DNA of 64,000 bases, taken from assembly GCA_002205125.1 (NCBI GenBank), contig NIOE01000007.1, positions 434,001 to 498,000 of the forward strand, written 5' to 3'. Numbering within the stretch: the stretch's first letter is position 1; each line of letters starts with the position of its first letter. A program made the position numbers and the translations under genes. The stretch comes from Roseateles noduli. Its GTDB lineage: Bacteria > Pseudomonadota > Gammaproteobacteria > Burkholderiales > Burkholderiaceae_C. Below are positions 1 through 8,574 of the stretch, one piece after another. The notes under the pieces are model-generated. The model saw nothing but the letters and a program-made list of their open reading frames with translations, had not been told where the DNA came from and searched no databases.

Positions 1-1
1 C

Positions 2-1723
2 CCGCTGGTCGCGCCCGGCGGTCAGGTCTGCCTGCCGCAGCGATTGATGCGCACGCTTGACGGCCAGCAACGCGTCGCGGTCCTCGCACACGAGATTGCG
101 CACCTCCGCCGTCGCGACCTCGCCTGGCGGCTGGCCGCGCGGCTGGTGTCGCAGCTCGGCTGGCTGCAGCCGCTGAACCGGCTCGCGGTGCGTCGGCTGG
201 ACCTGCTCGCCGAACTGGCCTGCGACGCCTGGGCCGCCGCTGAAGCCGGCGCGATGCCGCTGGCCGAGGGCCTCTACGTCTGCGCCCGCGACATGGCCGC
301 CGCGACCGCCGCCGCCGAGCGCCGCCGCGGCGCCCGCCCGATGCCGGTGCTGGCCAGCGCGATGGCCGCCGCCCGCTCGCCGTTGATGGCCCGGATGGAT
401 GCGCTGCTCGCAGGCTCGCCGACGGACCGGACCACGCCCGCCCGTCGCCGCCTCGGCCGCGTGCTGATCGCCGGCGGCCTGTGCGCCGTGGCGCTTGCCG
501 TGCCCATGCTGGTCATCGGCAAGGCGCCCCGGCTCAACGTCGACCTGAGCGGCGTCAGCGGCGCGTTCTCTTCGGCCCTCGGCGGCATGAAGGTCACACG
601 GCAGGTCATGATCAGCAACGGCGTCGAGCGCCGCGTGAACTACTCGGGCGACCTGGAGTTCAACGGCGACGAGACCGACGTCGTCTCGCTCGACGACAAG
701 CTGTCGATCATGGAACGCGCCGACGGTGTCACGCGCCGCCTCGAGATCGCCGCCGACGGCAAGGGCGGGCAGGTGCGCCGCTTCTGGCTGGACGGCGACA
801 TGAAGCCGATCGACGCGCCGGCGCAGGCCTGGATCACGGAGCAGATCGAGCTGGTCGCGGAAAGCGCCCAGGGCAGCGGACCGCGCGTGGAGCGCCTGCT
901 GCGCAAGGGCGGCGTCGAGGCTGCGCTGGCGGACATCGGCAAGGCGCCGGAGTCGATGGCGCGCCGCAGCCGCATCGAGGCGCTGCTCGACAGCGGCCCG
1001 CAGAGCGACGACACCGTGTCGCAGCTGATCGGGCTGTCCGCCCGGATGAAGGACGACTTCCAGCGACGCACCGCCTTCATCGCGCTGATCCAGCATCGGA
1101 CGCTGGCGGCCGCGCAGCAACGCGAGCTGCTGGAGCAGGTCCCGACCTTCAAGGGCGACTTCGACCGTCGCGAGGTGATGGTGGCGCTGTCGCCGCAACT
1201 CGCCAGCGATGCGGGCGTGATGACCGCGTGGCAGCAGGCGGTGCGCGGTTTCGCCGGCGACTTCGACAAGCGCGTCGCGATCGTCGCGCTGATCGACGAG
1301 GACCACGAGGCCACGCCGGAGCGCCTGCGCACAGCGATCGCCGCGAGCGGGATGATCAACGGCGACTTCGATCGGCGGACCGTGCTCACGTCGGCGGCCC
1401 ACCAGATGCGCGGGGAGGCGGCGCCCTTTGCCGCGGCGTACGTGGATGCCGTCCAGGGCATCTCGGGCGATTTCGACCGTCGCACGGCAATGATCGCGTT
1501 GATGGACGACACCAGGGTCGACCGCGAGGTCGCACTGCAGGTGCTGCGGGCCTCGGGCAGCATGAGCGCCGGTTTCGATCGCGCCGAGCTGCTGATTGCG
1601 TTGGCGGAACACCTGCCGGCGGATCCGGACGTGGTGACGCAGTACCGGCAGGCGGCGCGGGGATTGAGCACGCACGACCGCGGCCGCGTGGAAGCGGCGA
1701 TCGACCATCTGACACCGACCTGA
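2..1723 (+). CDS. M56-family (BlaR1-like) metallopeptidase with C-terminal repeats, 5' end cut
   Basis: The reading frame is open to the left edge of the window, so the true start and probably the N-terminal membrane helices lie outside; 573 residues are visible. The zinc motif HEIAH (bases 89-103), followed by a RRRDL stretch, is typical of M56/BlaR1-type membrane peptidases, which sense or cleave partner proteins at the inner membrane. A hydrophobic segment near bases 460-515 is a likely transmembrane helix, which would put the C-terminal half outside the cytoplasm. That half carries about six repeats of roughly 35 residues, each with a DFDRR/DFDKR-like core (near bases 1054, 1153, 1256, 1361, 1468 and 1570), resembling an alpha-helical repeat. 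Such peptidases often follow a BlaI-type repressor; that gene would be upstream and cannot be seen. Confidence 0.8.
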   Translation, partial: PLVAPGGQVCLPQRLMRTLDGQQRVAVLAHEIAHLRRRDLAWRLAARLVSQLGWLQPLNRLAVRRLDLLAELACDAWAAAEAGAMPLAEGLYVCARDMAAATAAAERRRGARPMPVLASAMAAARSPLMARMDALLAGSPTDRTTPARRRLGRVLIAGGLCAVALAVPMLVIGKAPRLNVDLSGVSGAFSSALGGMKVTRQVMISNGVERRVNYSGDLEFNGDETDVVSLDDKLSIMERADGVTRRLEIAADGKGGQVRRFWLDGDMKPIDAPAQAWITEQIELVAESAQGSGPRVERLLRKGGVEAALADIGKAPESMARRSRIEALLDSGPQSDDTVSQLIGLSARMKDDFQRRTAFIALIQHRTLAAAQQRELLEQVPTFKGDFDRREVMVALSPQLASDAGVMTAWQQAVRGFAGDFDKRVAIVALIDEDHEATPERLRTAIAASGMINGDFDRRTVLTSAAHQMRGEAAPFAAAYVDAVQGISGDFDRRTAMIALMDDTRVDREVALQVLRASGSMSAGFDRAELLIALAEHLPADPDVVTQYRQAARGLSTHDRGRVEAAIDHLTPT

Positions 1724-1769
1724 ATACATCCCGTGCGGCAGTGATGCCGCCTCGGCGCACAATCGCCGC

Positions 1770-2387
1770 ATGGCACTGCACACCTGGACCCTCTATTTCC
1801 TGGCCGTGATCGGCCTGTCGCTGACGCCTGGGCCGAACAGCCTGCTCGTGCTCGCGCATGGCGCGGCGCACGGCAGCCGGCGGACCTTGTGGACGATCGC
1901 CGGCGGCGCGACCGGCTTCGCCGCGCTGATCGGCCTGTCGATGCTGGGCATCGGCGCGTTGCTGCAGACCACCGCCAGCGCGCTGCTGGTGCTCAAGGTC
2001 GTCGGCGGCGCCTACCTGATCTGGCTGGGCATCCAGCTGTGGCGCTCGCCATCCATCCAGCTGAGGCCGGCCGAAGGCGCTTCCGCGGCGCAGGGGCGCG
2101 GTCACGTGCTGTTCCGCCAAGGCCTGCTGTCGGCGGTGTCGAATCCCAAGGTCCTGCTGTTCTACGGCGCCTTCCTGCCGCAGTTCATCGATCCGCAGCG
2201 CGATCTGCTGGTCCAGTTCGTGTGGCTGGCGGCGACCTTCGTCATCACCGAGGCCATCGTCGAATTCCTGATCGCGAGCCTGGCCCATCGCGTGCGCCCC
2301 TGGCTGGAACGCTCCGGCCGCGGCTTCAACCGCGTCTGCGGCACCTTGTTCGCGATGATGGGCGCCGCGCTGCCGCTGACGCGTTGA
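1770..2387 (+). CDS. LysE/RhtB-family amino-acid exporter
   Basis: A 205-residue inner-membrane protein with about six hydrophobic segments. The N-terminal signature LSLTPGPNSLLV is the conserved LysE/RhtB motif, and VVGGAYLIWLG and the C-terminal GTLFAMMGAAL match the usual family pattern. Members export amino acids or derivatives such as threonine, homoserine lactone or leucine; the substrate here cannot be told. The gene follows the M56 peptidase by 46 bases on the same strand and has a strong hairpin just behind it, so it is probably the last gene of its transcript. Length is normal for the family. Confidence 0.9.
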   Translation: MALHTWTLYFLAVIGLSLTPGPNSLLVLAHGAAHGSRRTLWTIAGGATGFAALIGLSMLGIGALLQTTASALLVLKVVGGAYLIWLGIQLWRSPSIQLRPAEGASAAQGRGHVLFRQGLLSAVSNPKVLLFYGAFLPQFIDPQRDLLVQFVWLAATFVITEAIVEFLIASLAHRVRPWLERSGRGFNRVCGTLFAMMGAALPLTR

Positions 2388-2409
2388 TCCCCCCGTCGAC
2401 GCCATGAAA

Positions 2410-2431
2410 AACGGACGCCAAGGCGTCCGTT
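2410..2431 (+). terminator. Perfect 10-bp stem hairpin behind the LysE-type gene
   Basis: AACGGACGCC and GGCGTCCGTT form a perfect stem with a 2-base loop 23 bases after the LysE stop codon. It follows a run of A and has only a short T-run after it. It lies between convergent genes, so it may stop transcription from both sides. Confidence 0.6.
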
Positions 2432-2456
2432 CCGCATTGCCGTCAAGTGCGGGTCT

Positions 2457-2480
2457 CCCGCTCCCGCTTGCGGGAGCGGG
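2457..2480. repeat. Palindromic intergenic repeat of the CCCGCTCCCGC/GCGGGAGCGGG type
   Basis: Two perfect 11-base arms around TT, followed by CCGGGGTGAGGG. The sequence resembles the short GC-rich palindromic repeats scattered between genes in many beta- and gammaproteobacterial genomes. Only one copy was seen in this window. Confidence 0.5.
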
Positions 2481-2539
2481 CCGGGGTGAGGGCCAGCGGC
2501 GGTGGTACCGCCCCGTCGGGCCCTCAAGGCCTCACGTCT

Positions 2540-5428
2540 TCACGGCTTCGCGGCCGAGGCCGGTGCCGACGGTGCGGCCACGTCGACCGGCGCGCCCTGC
2601 AGGTCGCGGATCTCCAGCGGCTTGCGACCGAAGGCTTCCAGCTGCGGCAGCACCTTCGCCTTGTCGCCGACGGCCACGACGATCAGCGCAGCCGGATCGA
2701 CATAGGTCTTCGTCGCCTTGTAGGCGCTGCTGGCGTTCACGGCGCCGTACTTGCGCGGCAGCGAGGTGATGCTGTCCGCCGGCGCGCCGACCGCCCACTC
2801 GCTCGCGTAGCTCGAAGCCACGACGCGGTTGGTGTCGAACAGCCCCGGCAGCGCCAGCAGCTGCGCGTTGCGCACGCGGTTCAGCTCCTCGGCGCCCATG
2901 GGCTTGGCGCGCATGCCGTCGATCTCCTTGAACATGTCGGTCAGCGCCGGGCCGGTGACGTCGGTGCGCACGCTGCCGCGGATGCCGAACAGCCCGCTGT
3001 CGCGGTTCATCGTGTAGGCCGAGTAGATGCCGTAGGTGTAGCCCTTGACCTCGCGCAGCTGCGTGTTGATGCGCGACGTGAAGAGACCGCCCATCGCGGC
3101 GTTCATGACCTTGATGTCCTCGGCGTCGGGCGTGCCCGCCTTCGGGCCGGTGGCGACGACGCTCAGCGCGGTCTGCGGCGCGTTCGGCTTGTCGACCAGG
3201 ATCACGCGCGCGGCGACCGGCTGGGGCGCGGCGGCGTTCACCGGCGCGGCGGCCGAGGCCGGGCGCTCCCAGCCGCCGAACAGGCGATCGGCCAACGACT
3301 TCAGCTCGTCGGCCGAGATGTCGCCGGCGACCACCAGCGCGGCCTGGTCGGGCCGGTAGTGCGTGGACCAGAACTGACGCAGCGCGGCGGCGTCCGTGGC
3401 CTTGATCGAGGCCTCGTCGCCGATGGCGGCCTTGGCCAGCGGATGGCCGTCGCCGTAGATCGCGCGGTTGGAGACGATCGCGGCCACCGCCGGCGCCTGC
3501 TCGCGCTGCTGCTGCAGCGCGGCCAGGCGCTGGTTCTGCATGCGTGCGATCTCGCCGGCATCGAAGGCCGGATGCAGCGTCACGTCCGCCATCAGCGCCA
3601 GCGTCTGCGCGAAGTTGCGCTTCAGGCTGCTGGCTTCGATGCGGGCCTCGTCGCGACCCGCGCCGGTGCTGATCGCCGCGCCCAGCGCCGCGGCCTCGTC
3701 GGCGATCTGCTGCGCGGTGCGCGTCTGCGTGCCCTGCTGCAGGATGCCGGCGGTGAAGCTCGACAGGCCCGGGCGGTCCGCCGGATTCGCGGTCTGGCCG
3801 GCGCGCACGACCAGCGTCGCGCTCACCAGCGGCAGGCCCGGGTTGGGCACATGGATCAGCGTCAGGCCGTTGGCCAGCGTCAGGCGCTTGCCCTCCGGCA
3901 GCACCGAGGCCTTGGCCTTGCCGCCCTTGGGCTGCGTCTTGCGCCAGGCGACGTCGGGGTTCATCGACTCGCGCTCGCCCTTGGCGGCCTTCTCCGGCAT
4001 CGGCGGGGTCGGGACTTCAGCCGACAGCTTCTGCTCGCCCGGCGTCGCCAGCACGACGACGCGGGCGTTCTTCTTCAGCTGCTGCGCGACGACGTCGCGG
4101 ATCTTCTCCGGCGTGATCGACTGATAGCGCGCCAGGTCCTTGCCGATGTAGTTCGGGTCGCCGGCCTGCTGGTTGTAGTAGTTGATCTGGTCCGCCAGGG
4201 CCTGGACCTTTTCCAGGCGGGCCAGCGTGCTGGTTTCGATGGCGGCGCGGGCGCGACCCATCTCCTCCGGCGTGGGCGGATTGACGGACAGCTCCGCGAC
4301 TGCGTCGTCGACGATCTTCTGGATCTCGTCCAGCGACTTGCCGGGACGCGCGATCACCTCGACGGAGAACACCGAGCCCAGCGACAGCGAGTACTGCTGC
4401 ACCTGCACCGACTGCGCCAGCTGCTTGTCGTAGACCAGCGTCTTGTAGAGGCGGCTGGACTTGCCGCCGCCCAGCACGTGGGAGGCGAGGTCCAGCTCGG
4501 CGTCGCCGGGCTGGAACACGGCGGGCGTGTGCCAGGCGATGTCCAGGCGCGGAAGCTCGATGCGGTCGGTGACCTCGACGCGCTTCTCCTCGGTCAGCTT
4601 GGGCTGCGGCACATTGACCGGCGGCACCGGATCGCCGGCCTTTAGCGGGCCGAAATACTTCTGCACCAGCTGCTTGGCCTGCGCCGGATCGAAGTCGCCG
4701 GCCAGCACCAGGGTGGCGTTGTTCGGGCGGTAGTAGCTGCGGGCGAAGGCCTTGACGTCGTTCAGCTTGATCGACTGGATGTCGGCGTGCGAGCCGATCA
4801 CCGTCGCGCGGTACGGATGCCCTTCCGGGTACAGCGCCTGGTAGAGCGCTTCCTCGACGATGCCGTAGGGGCGGTTCTCGACGGACTGGCGGCGCTCGTT
4901 GCGCACGACGTCCTGCTGGTTGGCCAGCGAGACCGAATCGACCTCGTCGATCATGTAGCCCAGCATGTCCGACTTCAGCCACAGGCCCAGTTCGAGCTGG
5001 TTGGACGGCAGCGTGAAGAAGTAGTTCGTGCGGTCGAAGTCGGTCGAGCCGTTGGAATCGGTGCCGCCGGCCGCGTCGATGATCTTGTCGGCCGAGCCGC
5101 GCGGGATATGGCGGGTGCCGGCGAACATCAGGTGTTCGAACAGATGCGCGAAGCCGGTCTGTCCCGGGGCTTCGTTGCGGGGACCGGCGTGCACCCACAG
5201 GTTGAAGGCCACCAGCGGCAGGCGGTGGTCCTCGACCAGGATCACCTCGAAGCCGTTGGCCAGCTTCACCTTCTCCAGCTTCACGTTGAGCGTGCCGCCG
5301 ACGGTGGAGACGGCGCTGGTGCCGGCTGCGGCCGGAGCGGCCAGCGCGGCGGAGGTGACGCTGGTACCGCCGAGGGCGGTCAGGACGGCCAGGGTGATGG
5401 CGGCGGGTGCCGCGGGCATGAATCGCAT
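2540..5428 (-). CDS. M16-family zinc protease with two insulinase-type domains, exported
   Basis: A 962-residue protein with an N-terminal signal-like segment (hydrophobic, ending near ALAAPAAA), so probably periplasmic. The first M16 domain carries the inverted zinc motif HLFEHLMFAGT (HxxEH) with the downstream glutamate region ENRPYGIVEEALY. The second half (from about residue 500) repeats the fold without an HxxEH motif, as is usual for the inactive domain of PqqL-like and pitrilysin-type enzymes that close around peptide substrates. Length and architecture are intact. It is monocistronic: convergent with the LysE-type gene, with the next gene upstream about 100 bases away. Confidence 0.9.
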   Translation of the reverse strand: MRFMPAAPAAITLAVLTALGGTSVTSAALAAPAAAGTSAVSTVGGTLNVKLEKVKLANGFEVILVEDHRLPLVAFNLWVHAGPRNEAPGQTGFAHLFEHLMFAGTRHIPRGSADKIIDAAGGTDSNGSTDFDRTNYFFTLPSNQLELGLWLKSDMLGYMIDEVDSVSLANQQDVVRNERRQSVENRPYGIVEEALYQALYPEGHPYRATVIGSHADIQSIKLNDVKAFARSYYRPNNATLVLAGDFDPAQAKQLVQKYFGPLKAGDPVPPVNVPQPKLTEEKRVEVTDRIELPRLDIAWHTPAVFQPGDAELDLASHVLGGGKSSRLYKTLVYDKQLAQSVQVQQYSLSLGSVFSVEVIARPGKSLDEIQKIVDDAVAELSVNPPTPEEMGRARAAIETSTLARLEKVQALADQINYYNQQAGDPNYIGKDLARYQSITPEKIRDVVAQQLKKNARVVVLATPGEQKLSAEVPTPPMPEKAAKGERESMNPDVAWRKTQPKGGKAKASVLPEGKRLTLANGLTLIHVPNPGLPLVSATLVVRAGQTANPADRPGLSSFTAGILQQGTQTRTAQQIADEAAALGAAISTGAGRDEARIEASSLKRNFAQTLALMADVTLHPAFDAGEIARMQNQRLAALQQQREQAPAVAAIVSNRAIYGDGHPLAKAAIGDEASIKATDAAALRQFWSTHYRPDQAALVVAGDISADELKSLADRLFGGWERPASAAAPVNAAAPQPVAARVILVDKPNAPQTALSVVATGPKAGTPDAEDIKVMNAAMGGLFTSRINTQLREVKGYTYGIYSAYTMNRDSGLFGIRGSVRTDVTGPALTDMFKEIDGMRAKPMGAEELNRVRNAQLLALPGLFDTNRVVASSYASEWAVGAPADSITSLPRKYGAVNASSAYKATKTYVDPAALIVVAVGDKAKVLPQLEAFGRKPLEIRDLQGAPVDVAAPSAPASAAKP

Positions 5429-5529
5429 GGTGGGACGCTTCCCTTCAATGTTGGTGCGGGGCTTTTAACCAAAGCGGGCGCCCCTCACAAGTGCCGGAAC
5501 TCTGAAAGATCAAGGTTGGGGGTGGGTGG

Positions 5530-6390
5530 TCAAAGCGGGCGCAGCATCAGCTGCTGATGGAGCGGCAACGGAACGGCACCCAGTGCGCGCAGTGTGGCAC
5601 CGCCGAGGTCGTCCCGCTGCAGCTGCGGCACGCGCAGGCGGCGCGACGGGTACACGGCGACGAGGGTCTGGATCAGCGTGCGGGCGGTCTGCTCATCGAG
5701 GGCGATGAAACTGTGGACCATCACGGTCTCGTCGGGGAGGCTGAAGACGATCTGGCCGCCGTCGCGCTGCCAGCCGTGATAGTCGATGCCGTGCCGGATC
5801 GTGGCGGCGGTCACCTGCAGCGGCAGGTCGGGGATCCGGTGTTCGGCTGCTTCGAGCCAGCCCAGCAGATGCGGCATGTCGATGGCGTGGAGCTCGCCGC
5901 CGGTGGACGGCGCGATCGTGCCCGGCTCGGCCACGAAGCCGAAGAGGTCGTGCTGCTTGCGGAAGCCGCGTCCCTCATACAGGCGTCGTGCGCGCTCGTT
6001 CTGCGCAAAGACTTCGAGCTCCACGGCCCGCAGGCCGGCGGCCGCCGCGCGGGCGATGAAGTCGTCGAGCAGCGCGGGCGCTGCGCCGGTTCCGCGCGCG
6101 GCGGGCACCGCGCCCATGGTCGCCAGACGCCACCGGTTCGACACCGGTCGCTGCGCGACGAACGCGAAGGCCAGCGGCGCGCCCGACGCGTCGAGCGCCA
6201 CACGCGACAGCGGCAGATCGACACCCTGCCGCGCGAGGAACATCGGCCACTGCGCGAAGGGGATCTGGAACGGACCGATCAGGTAGTCGGCGAACGCCGC
6301 GGTGAAGGTCGCGTGGAGGATCTCCGGGGCGACTTCGTCGGCGCGGACGAAGGAGAAGTCGCGGACGAGCATGTCGGTGGGGTGTCTCAT
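5530..6390 (-). CDS. GNAT-family N-acetyltransferase, tandem-domain type
   Basis: A 286-residue cytoplasmic protein. Residues about 5-160 form a recognisable GNAT domain: the acetyl-CoA loop region is VPAARGTGAAPALLDDF and is followed by the typical AVELEVFAQNERARRLYEGRGF. The C-terminal half, ending in LPLHQQLMLRPL, looks like a second, diverged GNAT domain. The start at 6390 (MRHPTDML) is preferred because the residues further upstream look non-coding; an ATG at 6372 is possible. The acetyl acceptor cannot be predicted. Confidence 0.82.
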   Translation of the reverse strand: MRHPTDMLVRDFSFVRADEVAPEILHATFTAAFADYLIGPFQIPFAQWPMFLARQGVDLPLSRVALDASGAPLAFAFVAQRPVSNRWRLATMGAVPAARGTGAAPALLDDFIARAAAAGLRAVELEVFAQNERARRLYEGRGFRKQHDLFGFVAEPGTIAPSTGGELHAIDMPHLLGWLEAAEHRIPDLPLQVTAATIRHGIDYHGWQRDGGQIVFSLPDETVMVHSFIALDEQTARTLIQTLVAVYPSRRLRVPQLQRDDLGGATLRALGAVPLPLHQQLMLRPL

Positions 6391-6612
6391 GTGGCGCTTG
6401 GAGGCTCCCGTTCGCCGGGTGTTGGCGCGGTGTTTGTTGGAAGGACTGCACCCGATGGTACGGTGGTCAGGAAAGCCTTCTGAGCAACGGCGTTCTCGAG
6501 GCGCCACGTCAGGTCGGATCGAAGATGGGTCATCAGTTCTGCAGAGGTCCGGATCTTCATGATCGTGGCGCCGTCAACAGGGATTGAACCTGCCCGATGT
6601 CGGGCAGCTGTT

Positions 6613-7242
6613 TCAGTCGGGATCGGCGGGGTTTGCCTTCCCCACCGAAGTCATGGCGAGGCGAAGCTCTTCCGGTGCAAAGGTGGTCCCATTCGAGTTG
6701 AAGCGCTCGAACAACGCCTGCGCCACGTCCATTCCGCATTGATGCCGAAGGATCTCCACATGGATTCGTGCACGCCGGAGGTCCAGCCGTAGCTGGATGT
6801 TGAAGGCCAATCCATCGTCCACGGGATCATCGTCTTCATCCTCCTCGGCGACTGCGCCGTGCCAGGACATGCCCGACAACGCAGGCAAGAGCGTCGTAGA
6901 ACGGAGGACGAGTGGGGGAACTGGCCGGCCCTTCTCGTCGAGCAAGTCGCCGGTCAATTGAAGGACTGTCATGACCGGGTGCAAGCCGTCCAGTAAATCC
7001 CACGTGCCATCCTCGCGTTGAAAGACGAATATTGGCGGAACGGCGAGGCCGAGCAGAACGGACTCCACGAAACGGGTCTTCTGCGACTCATCCCAACGGA
7101 ACAGACGCTGGTAGGTCGGATCGATCACCAGTTCCTTGGCGCGGTAAAGGGTGACGATCTCTCCCAGCGACATGCCGTATCCGTCGGTGGAGATCTGACG
7201 GCGCGCTTGATGGAGCTGACTCTGGAGGTCCCGGGCGGTCAT
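6613..7242 (-). CDS. Stand-alone DUF262-domain protein, degenerate motif
   Basis: A 209-residue protein covering only the DUF262 (ParB/sulfiredoxin-like) domain. The segments LVIDPTYQRLFRWDESQKTRFVES, FVFQREDGTWDLLDGLH and LFERFNSNGTTFAPEELR match the family in order. In active relatives the centre of the domain reads DGxQR; here it reads DGLHPVMT (residues 85-92), so the Gln-Arg pair is missing. No DUF1524 nuclease domain follows, unlike GmrSD-type restriction proteins. Its G+C is lower than that of its neighbours (a sampled 60-base line is 57%), which suggests acquisition. It may be a remnant or a regulatory single-domain member. No partner gene is visible. Confidence 0.75.
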   Translation of the reverse strand: MTARDLQSQLHQARRQISTDGYGMSLGEIVTLYRAKELVIDPTYQRLFRWDESQKTRFVESVLLGLAVPPIFVFQREDGTWDLLDGLHPVMTVLQLTGDLLDEKGRPVPPLVLRSTTLLPALSGMSWHGAVAEEDEDDDPVDDGLAFNIQLRLDLRRARIHVEILRHQCGMDVAQALFERFNSNGTTFAPEELRLAMTSVGKANPADPD

Positions 7243-7362
7243 TGCTGAAGGTCTCGTGTGATGTGAGACCAACGATTCTGAGTCCGGTCCGTGGACGCGA
7301 ATTCATATGCATCCCAGTCATTTCCGAGATGCGTGGATCGTGCTAACGATGATCCGTATCGC

Positions 7363-8343
7363 TCAATTGACGGTGCCCAGCCACGCCGGAATCGCCAGCC
7401 AGATCGGCGCCGTCGCCGCGAACAGCAGCGTGCCCAGCACGATCGCACCGGAGGCTTCGGCCTCCAGCGTGCGATAGCGTTGCGCGAACATCATCGCGTT
7501 GGAGCCCGGCGGCAGCGCGGCCATCATGACGATGACGGCGAGCGGCATGCCCGACAGCCCGAAGCCCCAGTGCGCGATGCCCAGCACCAGCGCGGGCAGC
7601 ACCAGCAGCTTGAGCGCCGCCAGGCCCAGCAGCGTGCGCATCGCGCCGCGCGGCATGCCGTAGTAGGACAGCGACATCCCGATCAGCACCAGGCACAGCG
7701 GCACCACCGCGCTGCCGAGCATCTGCAGCACCTCGTCGAGCACCGCGGGCAGCGGGATCCCGGTGGCGTGCCACGCGAAGCCGCACAGCACCGGCAGCAC
7801 CACCGGGTGGATGACGGTGTTGCGCATCGTCGTGAGGAGGGTGCGCTTCAGGCTGGCGCCGCCGCTCGTGTGGCGGGCGAGGTCCATCTCGACGAGCACG
7901 GTGGCGATGGTCAGCAGCGTCAGCGCGTGCAGGCTCACCACGGTGATGTGGACCGCGAGGCCGCTCTCGCCGAACACGCCGGCGACCAGCGGCACGCCGA
8001 CCTGCAGCGTGTTGCCGAAGCTCGCGGTGATGCTGCGCACGGCGGGCGCGGCCGGGTTGTCGGGATGGCGCTTGCGTTCGTACAGGTAGACGGCGACCAG
8101 CATCAGCACCACGGGCGCGAAGAATGCGGCCACGGTGAGCCAGGGCAGTTCCGAGATCTCCACGCGCGCGGTGGTGCGGAACATCAGCGCGGGGACGAAG
8201 AGGTAGAACGCGATGTTCGAGAGGATGCGGGCCGGGTCGTTCTCGCCGCCGGCCTTGCCCAGCCAGCGCATGTGCCCGACGAACCAGCCCATGCCTGCGG
8301 CGATGAAGATCGCCAGCAGCTTGTAGAACAGGACGGCAGTCAT
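7363..8343 (-). CDS. AEC-family (auxin efflux carrier-like) transporter
   Basis: A 326-residue inner-membrane protein with about ten hydrophobic segments in the two five-helix bundles of the AEC fold. Family markers include SNIAFYLFVPALMF near residue 45, SFGNTLQVGVPL near 125 and MAALPPGSNAMMFAQRY near 270. Bacterial members usually move small organic acids such as malate or malonate; the substrate is unknown here. The gene lies behind the large oxidoreductase gene on the same strand, but 231 bases containing a hairpin repeat and three short direct repeats separate them, so it probably has its own promoter. Confidence 0.9.
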   Translation of the reverse strand: MTAVLFYKLLAIFIAAGMGWFVGHMRWLGKAGGENDPARILSNIAFYLFVPALMFRTTARVEISELPWLTVAAFFAPVVLMLVAVYLYERKRHPDNPAAPAVRSITASFGNTLQVGVPLVAGVFGESGLAVHITVVSLHALTLLTIATVLVEMDLARHTSGGASLKRTLLTTMRNTVIHPVVLPVLCGFAWHATGIPLPAVLDEVLQMLGSAVVPLCLVLIGMSLSYYGMPRGAMRTLLGLAALKLLVLPALVLGIAHWGFGLSGMPLAVIVMMAALPPGSNAMMFAQRYRTLEAEASGAIVLGTLLFAATAPIWLAIPAWLGTVN

Positions 8344-8414
8344 GGCGAAGCAGTATGCCGCCCGGCGCGGGGTGCCCGCGCGCCGCCCGCACAGCAGCCT
8401 CCGTTCAACGTGAA

Positions 8415-8489
8415 GTCAACGATCGCCACGACGCGTGCAGTCAGCGATCCCCATGATCACGTGCGGTCAGCGATTGCCACTGGGGCCGG
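8415..8489. repeat. Three degenerate direct repeats, 25-26 bp period
   Basis: The core GTCAnCGATnnCCA begins at 8415, 8440 and 8466. The second and third copies also share GTGC(A/G) just before the core. They lie 72-145 bases upstream of the AEC transporter start, where an activator or repressor could bind. Function is not shown. Confidence 0.5.
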
Positions 8490-8490
8490 A

Positions 8491-8548
8491 GTAGGGCTTG
8501 GGGTCCCTGGAGGGGTGCCCCATGCCCTGCGGAGAGCCCGCGCTTGGC
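8491..8548. repeat. GC-rich hairpin repeat, copy 1
   Basis: A 58-base element whose arms GGGCTTGGGG (8494-8503) and CCCCATGCCC (8518-8527) pair with one mismatch. A close copy lies at 33561-33617, and similarity extends past the hairpin (GGAG..CCCGCGCT-GGC). It sits just behind the stop codon of the indolepyruvate oxidoreductase gene and could act as its terminator. Confidence 0.65.
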
Positions 8549-8574
8549 CTCCCGACAGCAGCGGCCGAAGAACG

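Noticed and set aside
2447..4645. Long open frame on the plus strand (732 codons)
   Set aside because: Antisense to the M16 protease, which has clear motifs; composition is that of a shadow frame.
6575..6610. Sequence resembling the reverse complement of a tRNA T-arm (CAGGGATTGAACCTG)
   Set aside because: The T-loop is one base short of the standard form and no acceptor stem, anticodon arm or D-arm can be drawn around it.
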